A stretch of DNA of 7,347 bases from Saprospiraceae bacterium. Its GTDB lineage: Bacteria > Bacteroidota > Bacteroidia > Chitinophagales > Saprospiraceae. Position 1 is the stretch's first letter. Each line of letters opens with the position of its first letter. Shown in pieces: positions 1 through 7,116 of this stretch. The stretch is taken from positions 1 to 7,347 of the forward strand of contig SLKL01000192.1 of NCBI GenBank assembly GCA_007134625.1. The letters are read 5' to 3'. Made by a program: the position numbers and the translations under genes. Under the pieces are notes generated by a model that was given only the letters and a program-made list of their open reading frames with translations, was not told the DNA's origin and ran no database searches.

Positions 1-157
1 AGCATCTACATTGCTGTTTATAGGAACTTAAGTTAAATTCCATAATGAAAAAAAAGGATTTAACCACAAAAGCATTAATAAAAATAAAGAATTTGAATCA
101 GTTTCCAACAATTCGAATGATTGCTATCTAATTAGTGGTCATCCTGAGAGATAAGCT

Positions 158-197
158 AAAAAAACAAACTCAAAGTATATTTCCAAGTGTGTACTTT
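158..197 (-). terminator. Weak candidate terminator downstream of the Fur-family gene
   Basis: On the minus strand, just after the stop codon of the Fur-family gene, a 6-bp inverted repeat (AAAGTA/TACTTT, + strand positions 172-177 and 192-197) encloses a 14-base loop. About 7 bases later the transcript would have a run of seven U (+ strand A's at 158-164). The arrangement fits an intrinsic terminator ending the rel-fur transcript. The stem is short and AT-rich and the U-run does not follow it directly, so this is only a candidate. Confidence 0.35.
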
Positions 198-210
198 ATT
201 GAAAAATCAC

Positions 211-684
211 CTACTCCTTATTCTCACACCCTTTACAACTACCATATAGATTAAGTGAGTGGTGGGTGACCTCAAAATCAAATACTTCGGAAACGATATC
301 TTTTATTTGTTGAATCCGGGGGTCGCAGAATTCAATTACTTTGTTGCATTCTTCGCAGATCAAATGATCGTGTTGTTTGTAAGCGTAAGATTTCTCGTAT
401 TGAGTGAGGTTTTTTCCAAATTGAAGCTTTTTTACCAGATCGCAGTCAACCAAAAGTTCTAATGTGTTGTAAACAGTTGCTCTGCTTACTCTGTAATTTT
501 GGTTTTTCATATGCACATAAAGTGCTTCCGCGTCAAAATGATCGTTACGGTTGTAAATTTCCCTGAGAATAGCAAAACGCTCAGGGGTTTTTCGATATTG
601 ATTTTCTTCCAGAAATACAGTAAAAATATCTTTTACTGTTGAAAAGACTGATTTTTCCTGACTTTCTTCAACTGATGAGCTCAT
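211..684 (-). CDS. fur: Fur-family metal-dependent transcriptional repressor
   Basis: DNA-binding repressor of the ferric-uptake-regulator family, expected to control metal (probably iron) homeostasis genes in the cytoplasm. Residue numbers count from a TTG two codons upstream of the chosen start. A winged-helix domain spans about 35-90, with recognition helix [14 protein letters not shown] at 67-80. The dimerisation/metal domain follows, with His51, Glu99, the HDH triad 107-109, the first zinc pair C112-x2-C115, Glu120 in VIEF, His143/His144, and the second pair C152-x2-C155. All expected ligands are present. Glu120 lies where PerR proteins carry the oxidation-sensing Asp, which favours Fur over PerR; Zur or Mur specificity cannot be excluded. 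I chose ATG at 684 (157 aa, MSSSVEES) over the in-frame TTG at 690. No Shine-Dalgarno is visible for either. It lies about 60 bases downstream of rel on the same strand, so co-transcription is likely. Confidence 0.93.
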   Translation of the reverse strand: MSSSVEESQEKSVFSTVKDIFTVFLEENQYRKTPERFAILREIYNRNDHFDAEALYVHMKNQNYRVSRATVYNTLELLVDCDLVKKLQFGKNLTQYEKSYAYKQHDHLICEECNKVIEFCDPRIQQIKDIVSEVFDFEVTHHSLNLYGSCKGCENKE

Positions 685-714
685 CCGCAATTTTTTTACA
701 CAAAATACTGTAAG

Positions 715-730
715 TCTGCTAAGTTGCAGA
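715..730. promoter_or_regulatory. Inverted repeat in the rel-fur gap, possible operator
   Basis: A perfect 5-bp inverted repeat with a 6-base spacer (TCTGC-TAAGTT-GCAGA) lies between the rel stop and the fur start, ending about 30 bases upstream of the fur ATG. It may be an operator, possibly for autoregulation of fur, or a small RNA hairpin between the two genes. It does not resemble the classical 7-1-7 Fur box, and no T-run follows it on the minus strand, so a terminator is less likely. The role is inferred from position alone. Confidence 0.3.
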
Positions 731-745
731 TTAATTAATTTAATG

Positions 746-2971
746 TCAATTCACCCTTACAACGTTTGAAATCCCATTGAGGTTCTTCAAAGTTTTAATG
801 GCAATATTGGCTTGATTCTTATTGGCTACCAACAGACTCATTTTTCCTTCAAAATACCCTCCTTCACCCTCGATATTAAAGGACCTGATGTTGATATTCA
901 GTTTATTGGAAACCGTGTCTGTCAGTCTTTGAATAACCCCCGGTCCATCATCAACTCCGGTAACTTTCAGTTCTACCAGGAATGAACTATTGATTTGATC
1001 CACCCAATCGGCTTTCATAATTCGATAGCCATAATTGGCCATCAGGTGGGTACCATTTGGGCAATTTGTTCGGTGAATTTTTAGTCCCGATCCGGCTGTA
1101 AAAAAAGCGAAAATCGAATCTCCGGGCACCGGGTTGCAACAAGTCGCCAAAGAGTATTCATAAAGATCAGCAGGTTCCCCATTGACCAATATCTTACTTT
1201 TATTTTCCTTAAGGTCAGAGATGGGGACGCCTCCCTGGTACTTACCATTTTCCTCTTCCTTTTTAGCAGGCTTCGGCTTCTGTTTTCTTACAAGCTGATG
1301 GTTTTCAATATCGTACTTTTTCAGTTCTGAAAGGTCGAAATTACCCGTGGATATATCGTAGTAGAGCTCAGGGTAGTTTTGATATTGGTAGTCTTTAACC
1401 AAAGTCTCAACACCGGATTCAAAATCAACTTTTAAGTTTTTCAATTTCCTTTGCAACGCCTCTTTCCCAAACTCTCCTTTTTTTCGTTTCTCTTCCTTAA
1501 GCGAAGATCTGATTTTTGATTTTGCCTTACCCGTTATAACCATTTTCAGCCAATCGTCGGTGGGCTTTTGGTTTTTGGAGGTGGTAACATGTATCTGATC
1601 TCCGTTATTGAGCTGATAACCCATGGGGACCAGTTTGTTGTTTACCTTTATTGCAGTTGCCCGGTAACCCACTTCTGTATGAATGCTGAATGCAAAATCT
1701 AAAGCAGTAGCTCCTTTTGGTAAAATTTTCATTTCACCGGCAGGGGTATAAACATAGACTTCCTCTTTAAATAAATTGGTCTTAAAATCAGTCAGGAATT
1801 CAACAGGGTCATCGTGCTGATCGTCTTCCAGTATATCTCTTACGCTATTGAGCCAGATTTCATAAAAGTCCTTTTGGTCTTTTACACCTTTGTATTTCCA
1901 ATGTGCCGCAAAACCCTTTTCAGCAATCTCATCCATGCGTTCAGTTCTGATTTGAACTTCAACATATCTTCCCTTTGGTCCTATAACCGTGGTATGCAAA
2001 GATTCGTAACCGTTGGATTTCGGAGTAGTTATCCAATCTTTTAGTCTTTCAGGGATGGGTGGATGAATCTCAGTAACTATCGAATAAATCTGCCAGCAAA
2101 TGTTTTTTTCTTTGTCAGGCGGCACATCCACGATTATCCTGATTGCAAAGAGGTCATATATCTCCTCAAAAGTTACATTTTTGGTTTTTATTTTGTTGAG
2201 GATAGAAGCGATGGATTTAGGCCTTCCCGTTACCCGGTAAGGCACATCAAGTTCATTTAATTTCTCTTTTATTGGCCGAATAAACTCGGTAATATATCGG
2301 CTTCTTTCATTTTTTGACTGCGCTAACTTATCTTCAATTTCCTGATATTCTTCAGGATTGGTAATTTGTAGACATCTGTCATTGAACTCCGTTCTAAAAT
2401 TATAAAGTCCCAACCTGTGAGCGAGGGGCGAATAGATATAGTTTGTTTCTGCAGCTATTTTTAACTGCTTTGCTCTCGGCATGGCTCCTAATGTACGCAT
2501 ATTGTGCATTCTGTCGGCCATTTTTATGAGTACGACCCGCACATCTTCAATAAGAGTTGAAACTACCTTTTTGAAATTCTCGGCCTGAGGGCTGTTGTAG
2601 CTGTAGGTTCCATCTAATTTGGTCAGCCCATCAACTATTTTTGCTATTTTTGTTCCGAATTCTTCTTCGATTTCTTCTATGGTAATCGGTGTGTCTTCAA
2701 CTACATCATGCAATAGCGCGCAAATAATTGCAGTAGGTCCCAAACCTATTTCTTTAGCGCAAATTCTCGCTACTTCAATTGGGTGCAATACATAAGGTTC
2801 CCCCGATTTCCTCCTTTGACTTGAGTGGGCATCAACCGCCATTTCGAAGGCTTTTCGAATATTCAGGCGATCTTCCGCATCCATATCCGATTTGATCGCC
2901 CGGAGCATTCTTCTATATGCCCGGGTGATATCGGTTTTTTCTTGCTCTGATATGGGTGTTTTAACTTTCAT
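746..2971 (-). CDS. rel: Bifunctional (p)ppGpp synthetase/hydrolase (Rel/SpoT)
   Basis: Cytoplasmic stringent-response enzyme, 741 aa, normal for a long RelA/SpoT homologue. It transfers pyrophosphate from ATP to GDP/GTP and also hydrolyses (p)ppGpp. An HD hydrolase domain (about 40-190) keeps His49, His63, His88-Asp89 in LLHDVVEDT, and Asp153 in [10 protein letters not shown], so hydrolysis should be active. The synthetase domain (about 240-360) has GRPKS at 249-253, Asp273 in YDLFAIR, RLKD at 309-312, and Glu338 in VEVQIRT. RxKD is the charge signature of bifunctional enzymes, as opposed to ExDD in synthetase-only RelA. A TGS domain (about 404-465), a Cys-rich zinc-finger region (C611, C612, H633, C637) and a C-terminal ACT domain (about 664-741) follow. 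I chose ATG at 2971: the 20 codons upstream to an in-frame TTG (3031) encode no Rel-like sequence. It is divergent from tRNA-Leu and precedes fur. Confidence 0.97.
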   Translation of the reverse strand: MKVKTPISEQEKTDITRAYRRMLRAIKSDMDAEDRLNIRKAFEMAVDAHSSQRRKSGEPYVLHPIEVARICAKEIGLGPTAIICALLHDVVEDTPITIEEIEEEFGTKIAKIVDGLTKLDGTYSYNSPQAENFKKVVSTLIEDVRVVLIKMADRMHNMRTLGAMPRAKQLKIAAETNYIYSPLAHRLGLYNFRTEFNDRCLQITNPEEYQEIEDKLAQSKNERSRYITEFIRPIKEKLNELDVPYRVTGRPKSIASILNKIKTKNVTFEEIYDLFAIRIIVDVPPDKEKNICWQIYSIVTEIHPPIPERLKDWITTPKSNGYESLHTTVIGPKGRYVEVQIRTERMDEIAEKGFAAHWKYKGVKDQKDFYEIWLNSVRDILEDDQHDDPVEFLTDFKTNLFKEEVYVYTPAGEMKILPKGATALDFAFSIHTEVGYRATAIKVNNKLVPMGYQLNNGDQIHVTTSKNQKPTDDWLKMVITGKAKSKIRSSLKEEKRKKGEFGKEALQRKLKNLKVDFESGVETLVKDYQYQNYPELYYDISTGNFDLSELKKYDIENHQLVRKQKPKPAKKEEENGKYQGGVPISDLKENKSKILVNGEPADLYEYSLATCCNPVPGDSIFAFFTAGSGLKIHRTNCPNGTHLMANYGYRIMKADWVDQINSSFLVELKVTGVDDGPGVIQRLTDTVSNKLNINIRSFNIEGEGGYFEGKMSLLVANKNQANIAIKTLKNLNGISNVVRVN

Positions 2972-3061
2972 TGTTGCTTTATAAAAATACCATACGTTTC
3001 TACAACAAAAATAAGACCAACTTTTATCCAAAAAAAGATTAGAAAAAAATATTGTTAACTA

Positions 3062-3093
3062 TTTGTCTGAAAACTTCGACTGTATTATCTTTG
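3062..3093 (+). promoter_or_regulatory. Bacteroidota-type promoter of tRNA-Leu (and probably tig)
   Basis: TTTG at 3062-3065, then a 20-base spacer, then TATCTTTG at 3086-3093. This matches both halves and the spacing of the primary sigma factor promoter known in Bacteroidota (-33 TTTG, -7 TAnnTTTG). Transcription should start near 3098-3102, giving a leader of about 45 bases before the tRNA. A small 5-1-5 inverted repeat, CTCTTTAAGAG (3097-3107), overlaps the predicted start. No comparable promoter is visible in the 56 bases between the tRNA and tig. Confidence 0.72.
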
Positions 3094-3144
3094 CGGCTCT
3101 TTAAGAGAAAGGTTGAATTGCCTTTCATTTGAAATCATGTTAAT

Positions 3145-3226
3145 GCGGGTGTGGCGGAACTGGTAGACGCGCTAGACTTAGGATCTAGTGCCGCGAGGCG
3201 TGGGGGTTCGATTCCCTCCACCCGCA
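3145..3226 (+). tRNA. tRNA-Leu, anticodon TAG (UAG)
   Basis: Complete class II tRNA of 82 bases. The acceptor stem GCGGGTG (3145-3151) pairs with CACCCGC (3219-3225), with discriminator A at 3226. The D stem is GCG/CGC (3154-3156 with 3168-3170). The anticodon stem CTAGA/TCTAG (3172-3176 with 3184-3188) holds the loop CTTAGGA with anticodon TAG at 3179-3181. The long variable arm (3189-3201) forms GCC-GCGA-GGC, and the T arm has loop TTCGATT. The long variable arm, anticodon and discriminator A together identify leucine; it reads CUA and probably other CUN codons. The 3' CCA is not encoded (the sequence continues CTT) and must be added after transcription. Confidence 0.98.
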
Positions 3227-3236
3227 CTTTTCTCTC

Positions 3237-3260
3237 TGAGGCATAAATTCTTGTGCCTCA
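3237..3260 (+). promoter_or_regulatory. Hairpin between tRNA-Leu and tig
   Basis: TGAGGCA (3237-3243) pairs perfectly with TGCCTCA (3254-3260), extended inward by a G-U and an A-U pair, leaving a 6-base loop. It lies 10 bases after the tRNA and 22 bases before the tig ATG. The following sequence (AAACATTAAACTTTC) is not a clean U-run, so it looks less like a full terminator than a partial attenuator, a processing signal separating tRNA from mRNA, or a 5' stabiliser of the tig message. Confidence 0.5.
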
Positions 3261-3282
3261 AACATTAAACTTTCAATTTTTT

Positions 3283-4683
3283 ATGGAAATAACCACAGAA
3301 AGGATCGAGCCCGGAACAGAGCGGATCAGGGTGCAGATCAACCATTCAGACTATGATGCCGACTTCAAAAGGGAACTAAATAAAGCTGCTCAAGAATCAA
3401 ATTACAAAGGATTTAGAAAAGGTAAAGTACCAAAAGGCTTTGTTTTACGCACTCAGGGACAAAACATACTTTATAATCTTATCTTTAAAAAGATTAACGA
3501 AATTCTCAGTCAGCACATTGAGAAGGAAGGAGTTGATTACCTCTTTGACCCACTCCCATCTGAGGATCAGGCTTCATATGATTTCAATCCATCTAAAAAA
3601 GAGGATTTTCTATTCCTTTTTGATCTGTGTCTACCACCAAATCTGGATGAAATGAAAGGTTGGGGTGTAGAAAATACTTACAAAGACTACCAACTAGATG
3701 TTACAGAGGAAGAGGTAGATGAGCGGGTAAAAGAATTTAAAAAAGCTCATGGAGAGTTATCGGATGCAGAAGTGGTAGAAGCCGATAAGCAACCCAGATT
3801 AACCTTTGAATTGAATATACCCGAAGGAGAAGGAGTAAATAAAACCGACTTCTCTATTGGTTTTCTTTGGACTGAACTGACTGAGGATTTTGCAAAGAAA
3901 GTGGAGGGTGCTAAGCCCGGTGATCAGTTTAACGGAACTATGGGAGATTTTATTCAAGAAGATTCGCACAAGCATATTGTAAACCAATACATTGAAGCGA
4001 ATGAAATTTCAGAGGAGGGCAGTGAAGATGAACTATCAAAACTTTTAGGCGATCTCCAAATAGAATGGAATCTGGATACCATTTCTGTTTTTCAAGAAGC
4101 AGAAATTAATGAGGACTTTTTGAAAAAAGTAAGTGGAGGCGGTGATTTAATTAAAGATGAAGCTGAATTCAGAGAAAAGTTGGCTGAGATGATTGCGTCC
4201 GAGTACATAGGTATTTCAAGGTCAATCATGTTGAAGAAACTGCGAGAGCGGGTGACGGAGCAAAATGAACTGGATATGCCTGAGAAATTTATCCGCGAGT
4301 TTGTGCTATCAGGGGATAAAGAAAAGGAATTGACAGATGATATCAAGAAGTCTGTTCTTTGGTCTGTTTTTTCAACAACTCTTGCCAAGCAAAAAGGAAT
4401 ACAGGTAACAGAAGAGGAGGTCAAATCTTTCCTTGCCAATCAGGTAATTAACTGGATGCGAGGAGTTCAGGACCAACAATTAATCATGAGCATGGTAGAG
4501 CGAATGATGGAAGATAAAGCAGCCGTAGATAATGCGACGGAGAATATTTTCATCAATAAGCTTGCTGCTGTAGTACATGAAGCGGTTGACAAAGAGGAAG
4601 TGAAACTGAAAAAGGCAGATTTTGACCAATTGATTGAGGAGGAGTTTCCAAAGTCGGATCCCAATAGTGAAGAAGAAGAATAG
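3283..4683 (+). CDS. tig: Trigger factor, ribosome-associated chaperone
   Basis: ATP-independent chaperone that docks at the ribosome exit tunnel and shields nascent chains. The protein is 466 aa. The N-terminal ribosome-binding domain (about 1-120) carries the family signature GFRKGKVP at 43-50, the loop that contacts the large subunit. The middle part (about 150-245) occupies the place of the FKBP-like prolyl isomerase domain but has no recognisable FKBP signature, so isomerase activity is doubtful. The C-terminal part (about 250-455) is a long charged helical region typical of the substrate-cradling arms, ending in an acidic tail (SEEEE). I chose ATG at 3283, which gives the usual start MEITTERIEPG; the in-frame GTG at 3253 would add ten residues and begins inside the upstream hairpin. 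It precedes clpP by 61 bases, the usual tig-clpP-clpX order, and probably shares the tRNA-Leu promoter. Confidence 0.94.
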   Translation: MEITTERIEPGTERIRVQINHSDYDADFKRELNKAAQESNYKGFRKGKVPKGFVLRTQGQNILYNLIFKKINEILSQHIEKEGVDYLFDPLPSEDQASYDFNPSKKEDFLFLFDLCLPPNLDEMKGWGVENTYKDYQLDVTEEEVDERVKEFKKAHGELSDAEVVEADKQPRLTFELNIPEGEGVNKTDFSIGFLWTELTEDFAKKVEGAKPGDQFNGTMGDFIQEDSHKHIVNQYIEANEISEEGSEDELSKLLGDLQIEWNLDTISVFQEAEINEDFLKKVSGGGDLIKDEAEFREKLAEMIASEYIGISRSIMLKKLRERVTEQNELDMPEKFIREFVLSGDKEKELTDDIKKSVLWSVFSTTLAKQKGIQVTEEEVKSFLANQVINWMRGVQDQQLIMSMVERMMEDKAAVDNATENIFINKLAAVVHEAVDKEEVKLKKADFDQLIEEEFPKSDPNSEEEE

Positions 4684-4744
4684 AGTGTAGCTCAATTTCA
4701 CATCTTTTTTTTAGTTTTACTGTTTAGAAATAAAAATCCGATCT

Positions 4745-5452
4745 ATGTTTAATAAAGACGAATTCAGAAAATACGCCGTTTCCCATCTGGGAATGAATAG
4801 CAACTCCCTGGATCAGTATATGGGGATTGCAGGAACGAATATCAGTAATTTTACCCCTCATGTAATCGAGGAAAGAAGAATGAATGTCGTTGGTATGGAT
4901 GTTTTTTCCAGACTGATGATGGATCGTATCATTTTTCTCGGAGTTCCTATAAATGACTATGTAGCAAATGTTGTGCAGGCACAATTACTTTTTTTGGAGT
5001 CTGCCGATCCCAAGAGAGACATTCAGGTATTTATTAATAGCCCGGGTGGTTCTGTAATTGCCGGATTAGGAATTTATGACACCATGCAGTATGTTTCCCC
5101 CGATATAGGTACTATTTGCACAGGTATGGCAGCCTCAATGGGTGCAGTTCTGCTTGCAGCGGGTTCAGAGGGAAAAAGAACTTGCCTACCTCACAGTAGA
5201 GTTATGATACATCAGCCGTTAGGTGGTATGCAGGGACAGGTTAGTGACATGGAAATATATTACAAATTGATTAAGGAGCAGCAAAAAGTTCTTTATGATA
5301 TTTTGGCGAAGCACACAGGTCAGGAGTACGAGAAAATTTTGGAGGATTGTGATAGAGACAATTGGATGACTTCTGAGGAGGCTAGAGATTATGGATTGGT
5401 TGATGAAGTATTAGCACGTCCGGGTTTAAGCAAAATTCAAGAGGAGAAATAA
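4745..5452 (+). CDS. clpP: ATP-dependent Clp protease, proteolytic subunit
   Basis: Serine peptidase that forms a double heptameric barrel and degrades unfolded proteins delivered by ClpX or other Clp ATPases. The 235-aa protein contains the full catalytic triad: Ser131 in GMAASMGA, His156 in RVMIHQPLGG and Asp205 in DRDNWMTSEEA. The oxyanion-loop region INSPGGSV is at 97-104, and the handle helix falls around 165-190. The conserved core starts near TPHVIEER (37-44), so about 35 residues lie ahead of it, more than the 14-residue propeptide of the E. coli enzyme; some or all may be removed on maturation. The ATG at 4745 has no Shine-Dalgarno ahead of it. The 61-base gap after tig has a T-rich stretch but no recognisable promoter, so one transcript with tig and clpX is likely. 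Confidence 0.98.
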   Translation: MFNKDEFRKYAVSHLGMNSNSLDQYMGIAGTNISNFTPHVIEERRMNVVGMDVFSRLMMDRIIFLGVPINDYVANVVQAQLLFLESADPKRDIQVFINSPGGSVIAGLGIYDTMQYVSPDIGTICTGMAASMGAVLLAAGSEGKRTCLPHSRVMIHQPLGGMQGQVSDMEIYYKLIKEQQKVLYDILAKHTGQEYEKILEDCDRDNWMTSEEARDYGLVDEVLARPGLSKIQEEK

Positions 5453-5456
5453 ATTA

Positions 5457-5485
5457 ACCTCAAAACCCCTTCAGTATTGGGAGGT
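5457..5485 (+). promoter_or_regulatory. Displaced SD-like sequence and possible hairpin before clpX
   Basis: GGGAGGT at 5479-5485 closely resembles a Shine-Dalgarno core but lies 24 bases upstream of the clpX ATG (5510), too far for standard use, and no alternative start codon is in frame after it. Its GAGGT part (5481-5485) is complementary to ACCTC at 5457-5461, and GGG (5479-5481) could instead pair with the CCCC at 5466-5469. It may be a regulatory hairpin between clpP and clpX, or chance. Confidence 0.3.
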
Positions 5486-5509
5486 AACTTTTATTAAATA
5501 AATTTACAA

Positions 5510-6730
5510 ATGGTAAAGTGTTCCTTTTGTGGCAGGAAGAAATCTGAAACACTAATGCTTGTTGCAGGCATAGATGGTCATATTTGTGAATTGTGTATTG
5601 AACAAGCTTACGATATTGTTCAGCAGGAAGTAAACCTTCACGTTTCAAAAAATACCGGCTCAGAAATTGATTTTACTCGTTTTACTCCAAAATCTTTAAA
5701 AGAGTATTTGGATGAGTATGTTATTGGACAGGACTCTGCCAAGAAATTTATTTCCGTTGCGGTTTACAATCACTTCAAGAGATTGGGAATGAAAATTGAT
5801 GAGGATGAAGTGGTTATTGAGAAGTCTAATATCGTATTGGTTGGGCAGACCGGAACGGGAAAAACGTTATTAGCAAAAACCATTGCGAGATTTCTGGAGG
5901 TGCCATTTGCCATTGTTGATGCCACTGTTTTTACGGAAGCGGGGTACGTAGGTGAGGATGTTGAAAGTATGTTGACGCGCCTGCTTCAGGCCGCAGATTA
6001 CGATGTTGAAGCAGCAGAAAGGGGAATTGTATATATTGACGAAATCGATAAAATTGCGCGGAAAAGTGATAATCCATCCATAACACGTGATGTTTCAGGC
6101 GAAGGTGTGCAGCAAGGATTGTTGAAAATGCTGGAAGGGACTGAAGTAAATGTACCCCCGCAAGGTGGTAGAAAGCATCCGGAGCAACAGATGATTAAAG
6201 TTGATACAAGTAATATTCTTTTTATTTGTGGAGGAGCATTTGATGGTGTAGAAAAAATTATTGCTAAAAGGCTAAATACACAAGTGATTGGGTTCGGACA
6301 AAAGGGTGGTGCGAATGTGGACAGAGATAATTTGTTGAAGCATATCAATCATCAGGACCTAAAGAGCTTTGGTCTGATTCCGGAACTTTTGGGGCGTCTG
6401 CCAGTATTAACTTTTCTGGAGGCCTTAGATGCTACAACGCTTAAGCGGATTTTAACAGAGCCTAAGAATGCCATCATAAGACAGTATGCCAAACTGTTTG
6501 AAATGGAAGGTATAAAGCTTCATTTTACGGATGGCGCGTTGGATTACATTGCTAAACTCGCAATCGATTACAAATTGGGTGCAAGAGGGTTGAGATCCAT
6601 TTGTGAAGCACTCCTTACAGATGCAATGTTCGAATTACCCAATAACAAGTCAATTGACGAATTCCGGGTGGATAAGAAGTTCGTTCAGGATTCTCTTAGC
6701 AATACCAATTTGATCAATCCTGCTGCTTAA
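5510..6730 (+). CDS. clpX: ClpX, ATP-dependent unfoldase of the Clp protease
   Basis: AAA+ hexameric unfoldase that recognises tagged substrates, unfolds them with ATP and threads them into ClpP. The protein is 406 aa, a normal length. An N-terminal C4 zinc-binding domain (C4, C7, C26, C29) serves dimerisation and substrate/adaptor binding. The AAA+ module follows with Walker A GQTGTGKT (112-119), pore-1 loop GYVG (145-148), Walker B IVYIDEID (173-180), the RKH pore loop (221-223), the ClpP-docking IGF loop (260-262), the arginine finger region ELLGRLP (Arg296) and the sensor-2 motif LGARGLRSI (356-364). Every functional element is intact. The ATG at 5510 is the only reasonable start, since an in-frame TAA lies 13-15 bases upstream. 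It follows clpP by 57 bases and appears to be the last gene of the tRNA-tig-clpP-clpX unit. Confidence 0.99.
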   Translation: MVKCSFCGRKKSETLMLVAGIDGHICELCIEQAYDIVQQEVNLHVSKNTGSEIDFTRFTPKSLKEYLDEYVIGQDSAKKFISVAVYNHFKRLGMKIDEDEVVIEKSNIVLVGQTGTGKTLLAKTIARFLEVPFAIVDATVFTEAGYVGEDVESMLTRLLQAADYDVEAAERGIVYIDEIDKIARKSDNPSITRDVSGEGVQQGLLKMLEGTEVNVPPQGGRKHPEQQMIKVDTSNILFICGGAFDGVEKIIAKRLNTQVIGFGQKGGANVDRDNLLKHINHQDLKSFGLIPELLGRLPVLTFLEALDATTLKRILTEPKNAIIRQYAKLFEMEGIKLHFTDGALDYIAKLAIDYKLGARGLRSICEALLTDAMFELPNNKSIDEFRVDKKFVQDSLSNTNLINPAA

Positions 6731-6770
6731 AGTTTGATTTGACAGTATAAAGTCACTCATCCCCCTGACC

Positions 6771-6787
6771 TTCAATTAGTAATTGAA
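6771..6787. repeat. Perfect 8-1-8 palindrome after clpX
   Basis: TTCAATTAGTAATTGAA is a perfect inverted repeat of 8 bases on each side of a single central G, starting 40 bases after the clpX stop and ending one base before the ATG of a doubtful 42-codon ORF. As RNA it would form a 6-bp AT stem with a 5-base loop, followed by a U-containing but not U-rich stretch, so it would be a poor terminator. As DNA it has the dyad geometry of a dimeric repressor site. Confidence 0.45.
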
Positions 6788-6788
6788 A

Positions 6789-6917
6789 ATGTATTATTAT
6801 AAAGGTTATGATATAAACTTTTGTGGCTTTAAATTTACCAGACCGATTGACTCTTTGAGGTCGAAAGAAGATAGATTGAAGCCCATTACCTCTTGCAAAA
6901 AGCCTATCTATTCATAA
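6789..6917 (+). CDS. Doubtful 42-aa hypothetical ORF
   Basis: An ATG-started ORF of 42 codons ending in TAA, beginning MYYYKGYDINFCGFKF and rich in aromatic and basic residues. I do not recognise it. It has no signal peptide, no membrane segment and no motif beyond two cysteines (12 and 36) with no zinc-finger spacing. No promoter of the TAnnTTTG type and no ribosome binding site precede it. An ORF of this length arises by chance fairly often in non-coding DNA, so it is listed only so that it can be checked for conservation. Confidence 0.15.
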   Translation: MYYYKGYDINFCGFKFTRPIDSLRSKEDRLKPITSCKKPIYS

Positions 6918-7034
6918 ATTCCTTATAGTTTATGGGCTAATAAAAACCAATATCTGAATCAAGTTCATTTACTTTCGAGTTTTAGTTGTCCAATTAGATG
7001 GTATTTAAAAAAACAGAAAATAAAGTTTTAGGGT

Positions 7035-7049
7035 AAACCTAATAGGTTT
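7035..7049. repeat. Perfect 7-1-7 inverted repeat
   Basis: AAACCTA-A-TAGGTTT is a perfect dyad. Read on the + strand it can form a 6-bp stem (AAACCT/AGGTTT) with a 3-base loop; the run of five T's at 7047-7051 begins within the stem and extends two bases beyond it. That gives a weak terminator-like shape, but no + strand gene except a doubtful small ORF ends nearby. It may equally be a protein-binding dyad. Confidence 0.35.
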
Positions 7050-7116
7050 TTCCATAAATAAACAATAACTATCCCCATATAAGTGAAATTGGACCTTCTT
7101 GATTTTTTTGAGGATC

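Noticed and set aside
1..43. Start of a leftward gene (ATG at 43, reading MEFNLSSYKQQCRC off the window edge)
   Set aside because: Only 14 codons are visible, nothing is recognisable, and no promoter or ribosome binding site supports it.
137..150. GTCATCCTGAGAG, resembling the start of dispersed repeats seen in some Bacteroidota genomes
   Set aside because: Only a short stretch matches from memory, and there is no partner arm or second copy in the window.
685..690. TTG start for the Fur-family gene
   Set aside because: It adds only two residues ahead of an ATG, and neither has a ribosome binding site; ATG is the safer start.
2972..3031. Upstream extension of rel to an in-frame TTG at 3031
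   Set aside because: The added 20 residues (rich in Trp, Tyr, Phe, Cys) do not resemble any Rel N-terminus, and ATG at 2971 gives the expected start and length.
2972..3060. Promoter for rel on the minus strand (TATTTTG with an upstream TTTG)
   Set aside because: The -7 element lacks one base of TAnnTTTG and the spacing to TTTG is about 15 rather than 19-21, so it falls below the standard met by the tRNA promoter. A similar TATTTTG upstream of fur has no -33 partner at all.
4092..4439. Minus-strand 115-codon ORF inside tig
   Set aside because: It is antisense to a well-supported gene, has a low-complexity Ser/Phe composition from the complementary strand, and has no known motif.
4684..4744. 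Terminator between tig and clpP (T-run near 4705-4713)
   Set aside because: The only stem ahead of the T-run is about 3 bp (GTG/CAC), too weak to stop transcription in a conserved operon.
5998..6348. Minus-strand 116-codon ORF inside clpX
   Set aside because: It lies entirely opposite the conserved AAA+ core of ClpX, and its composition is explained by the complementary codons.
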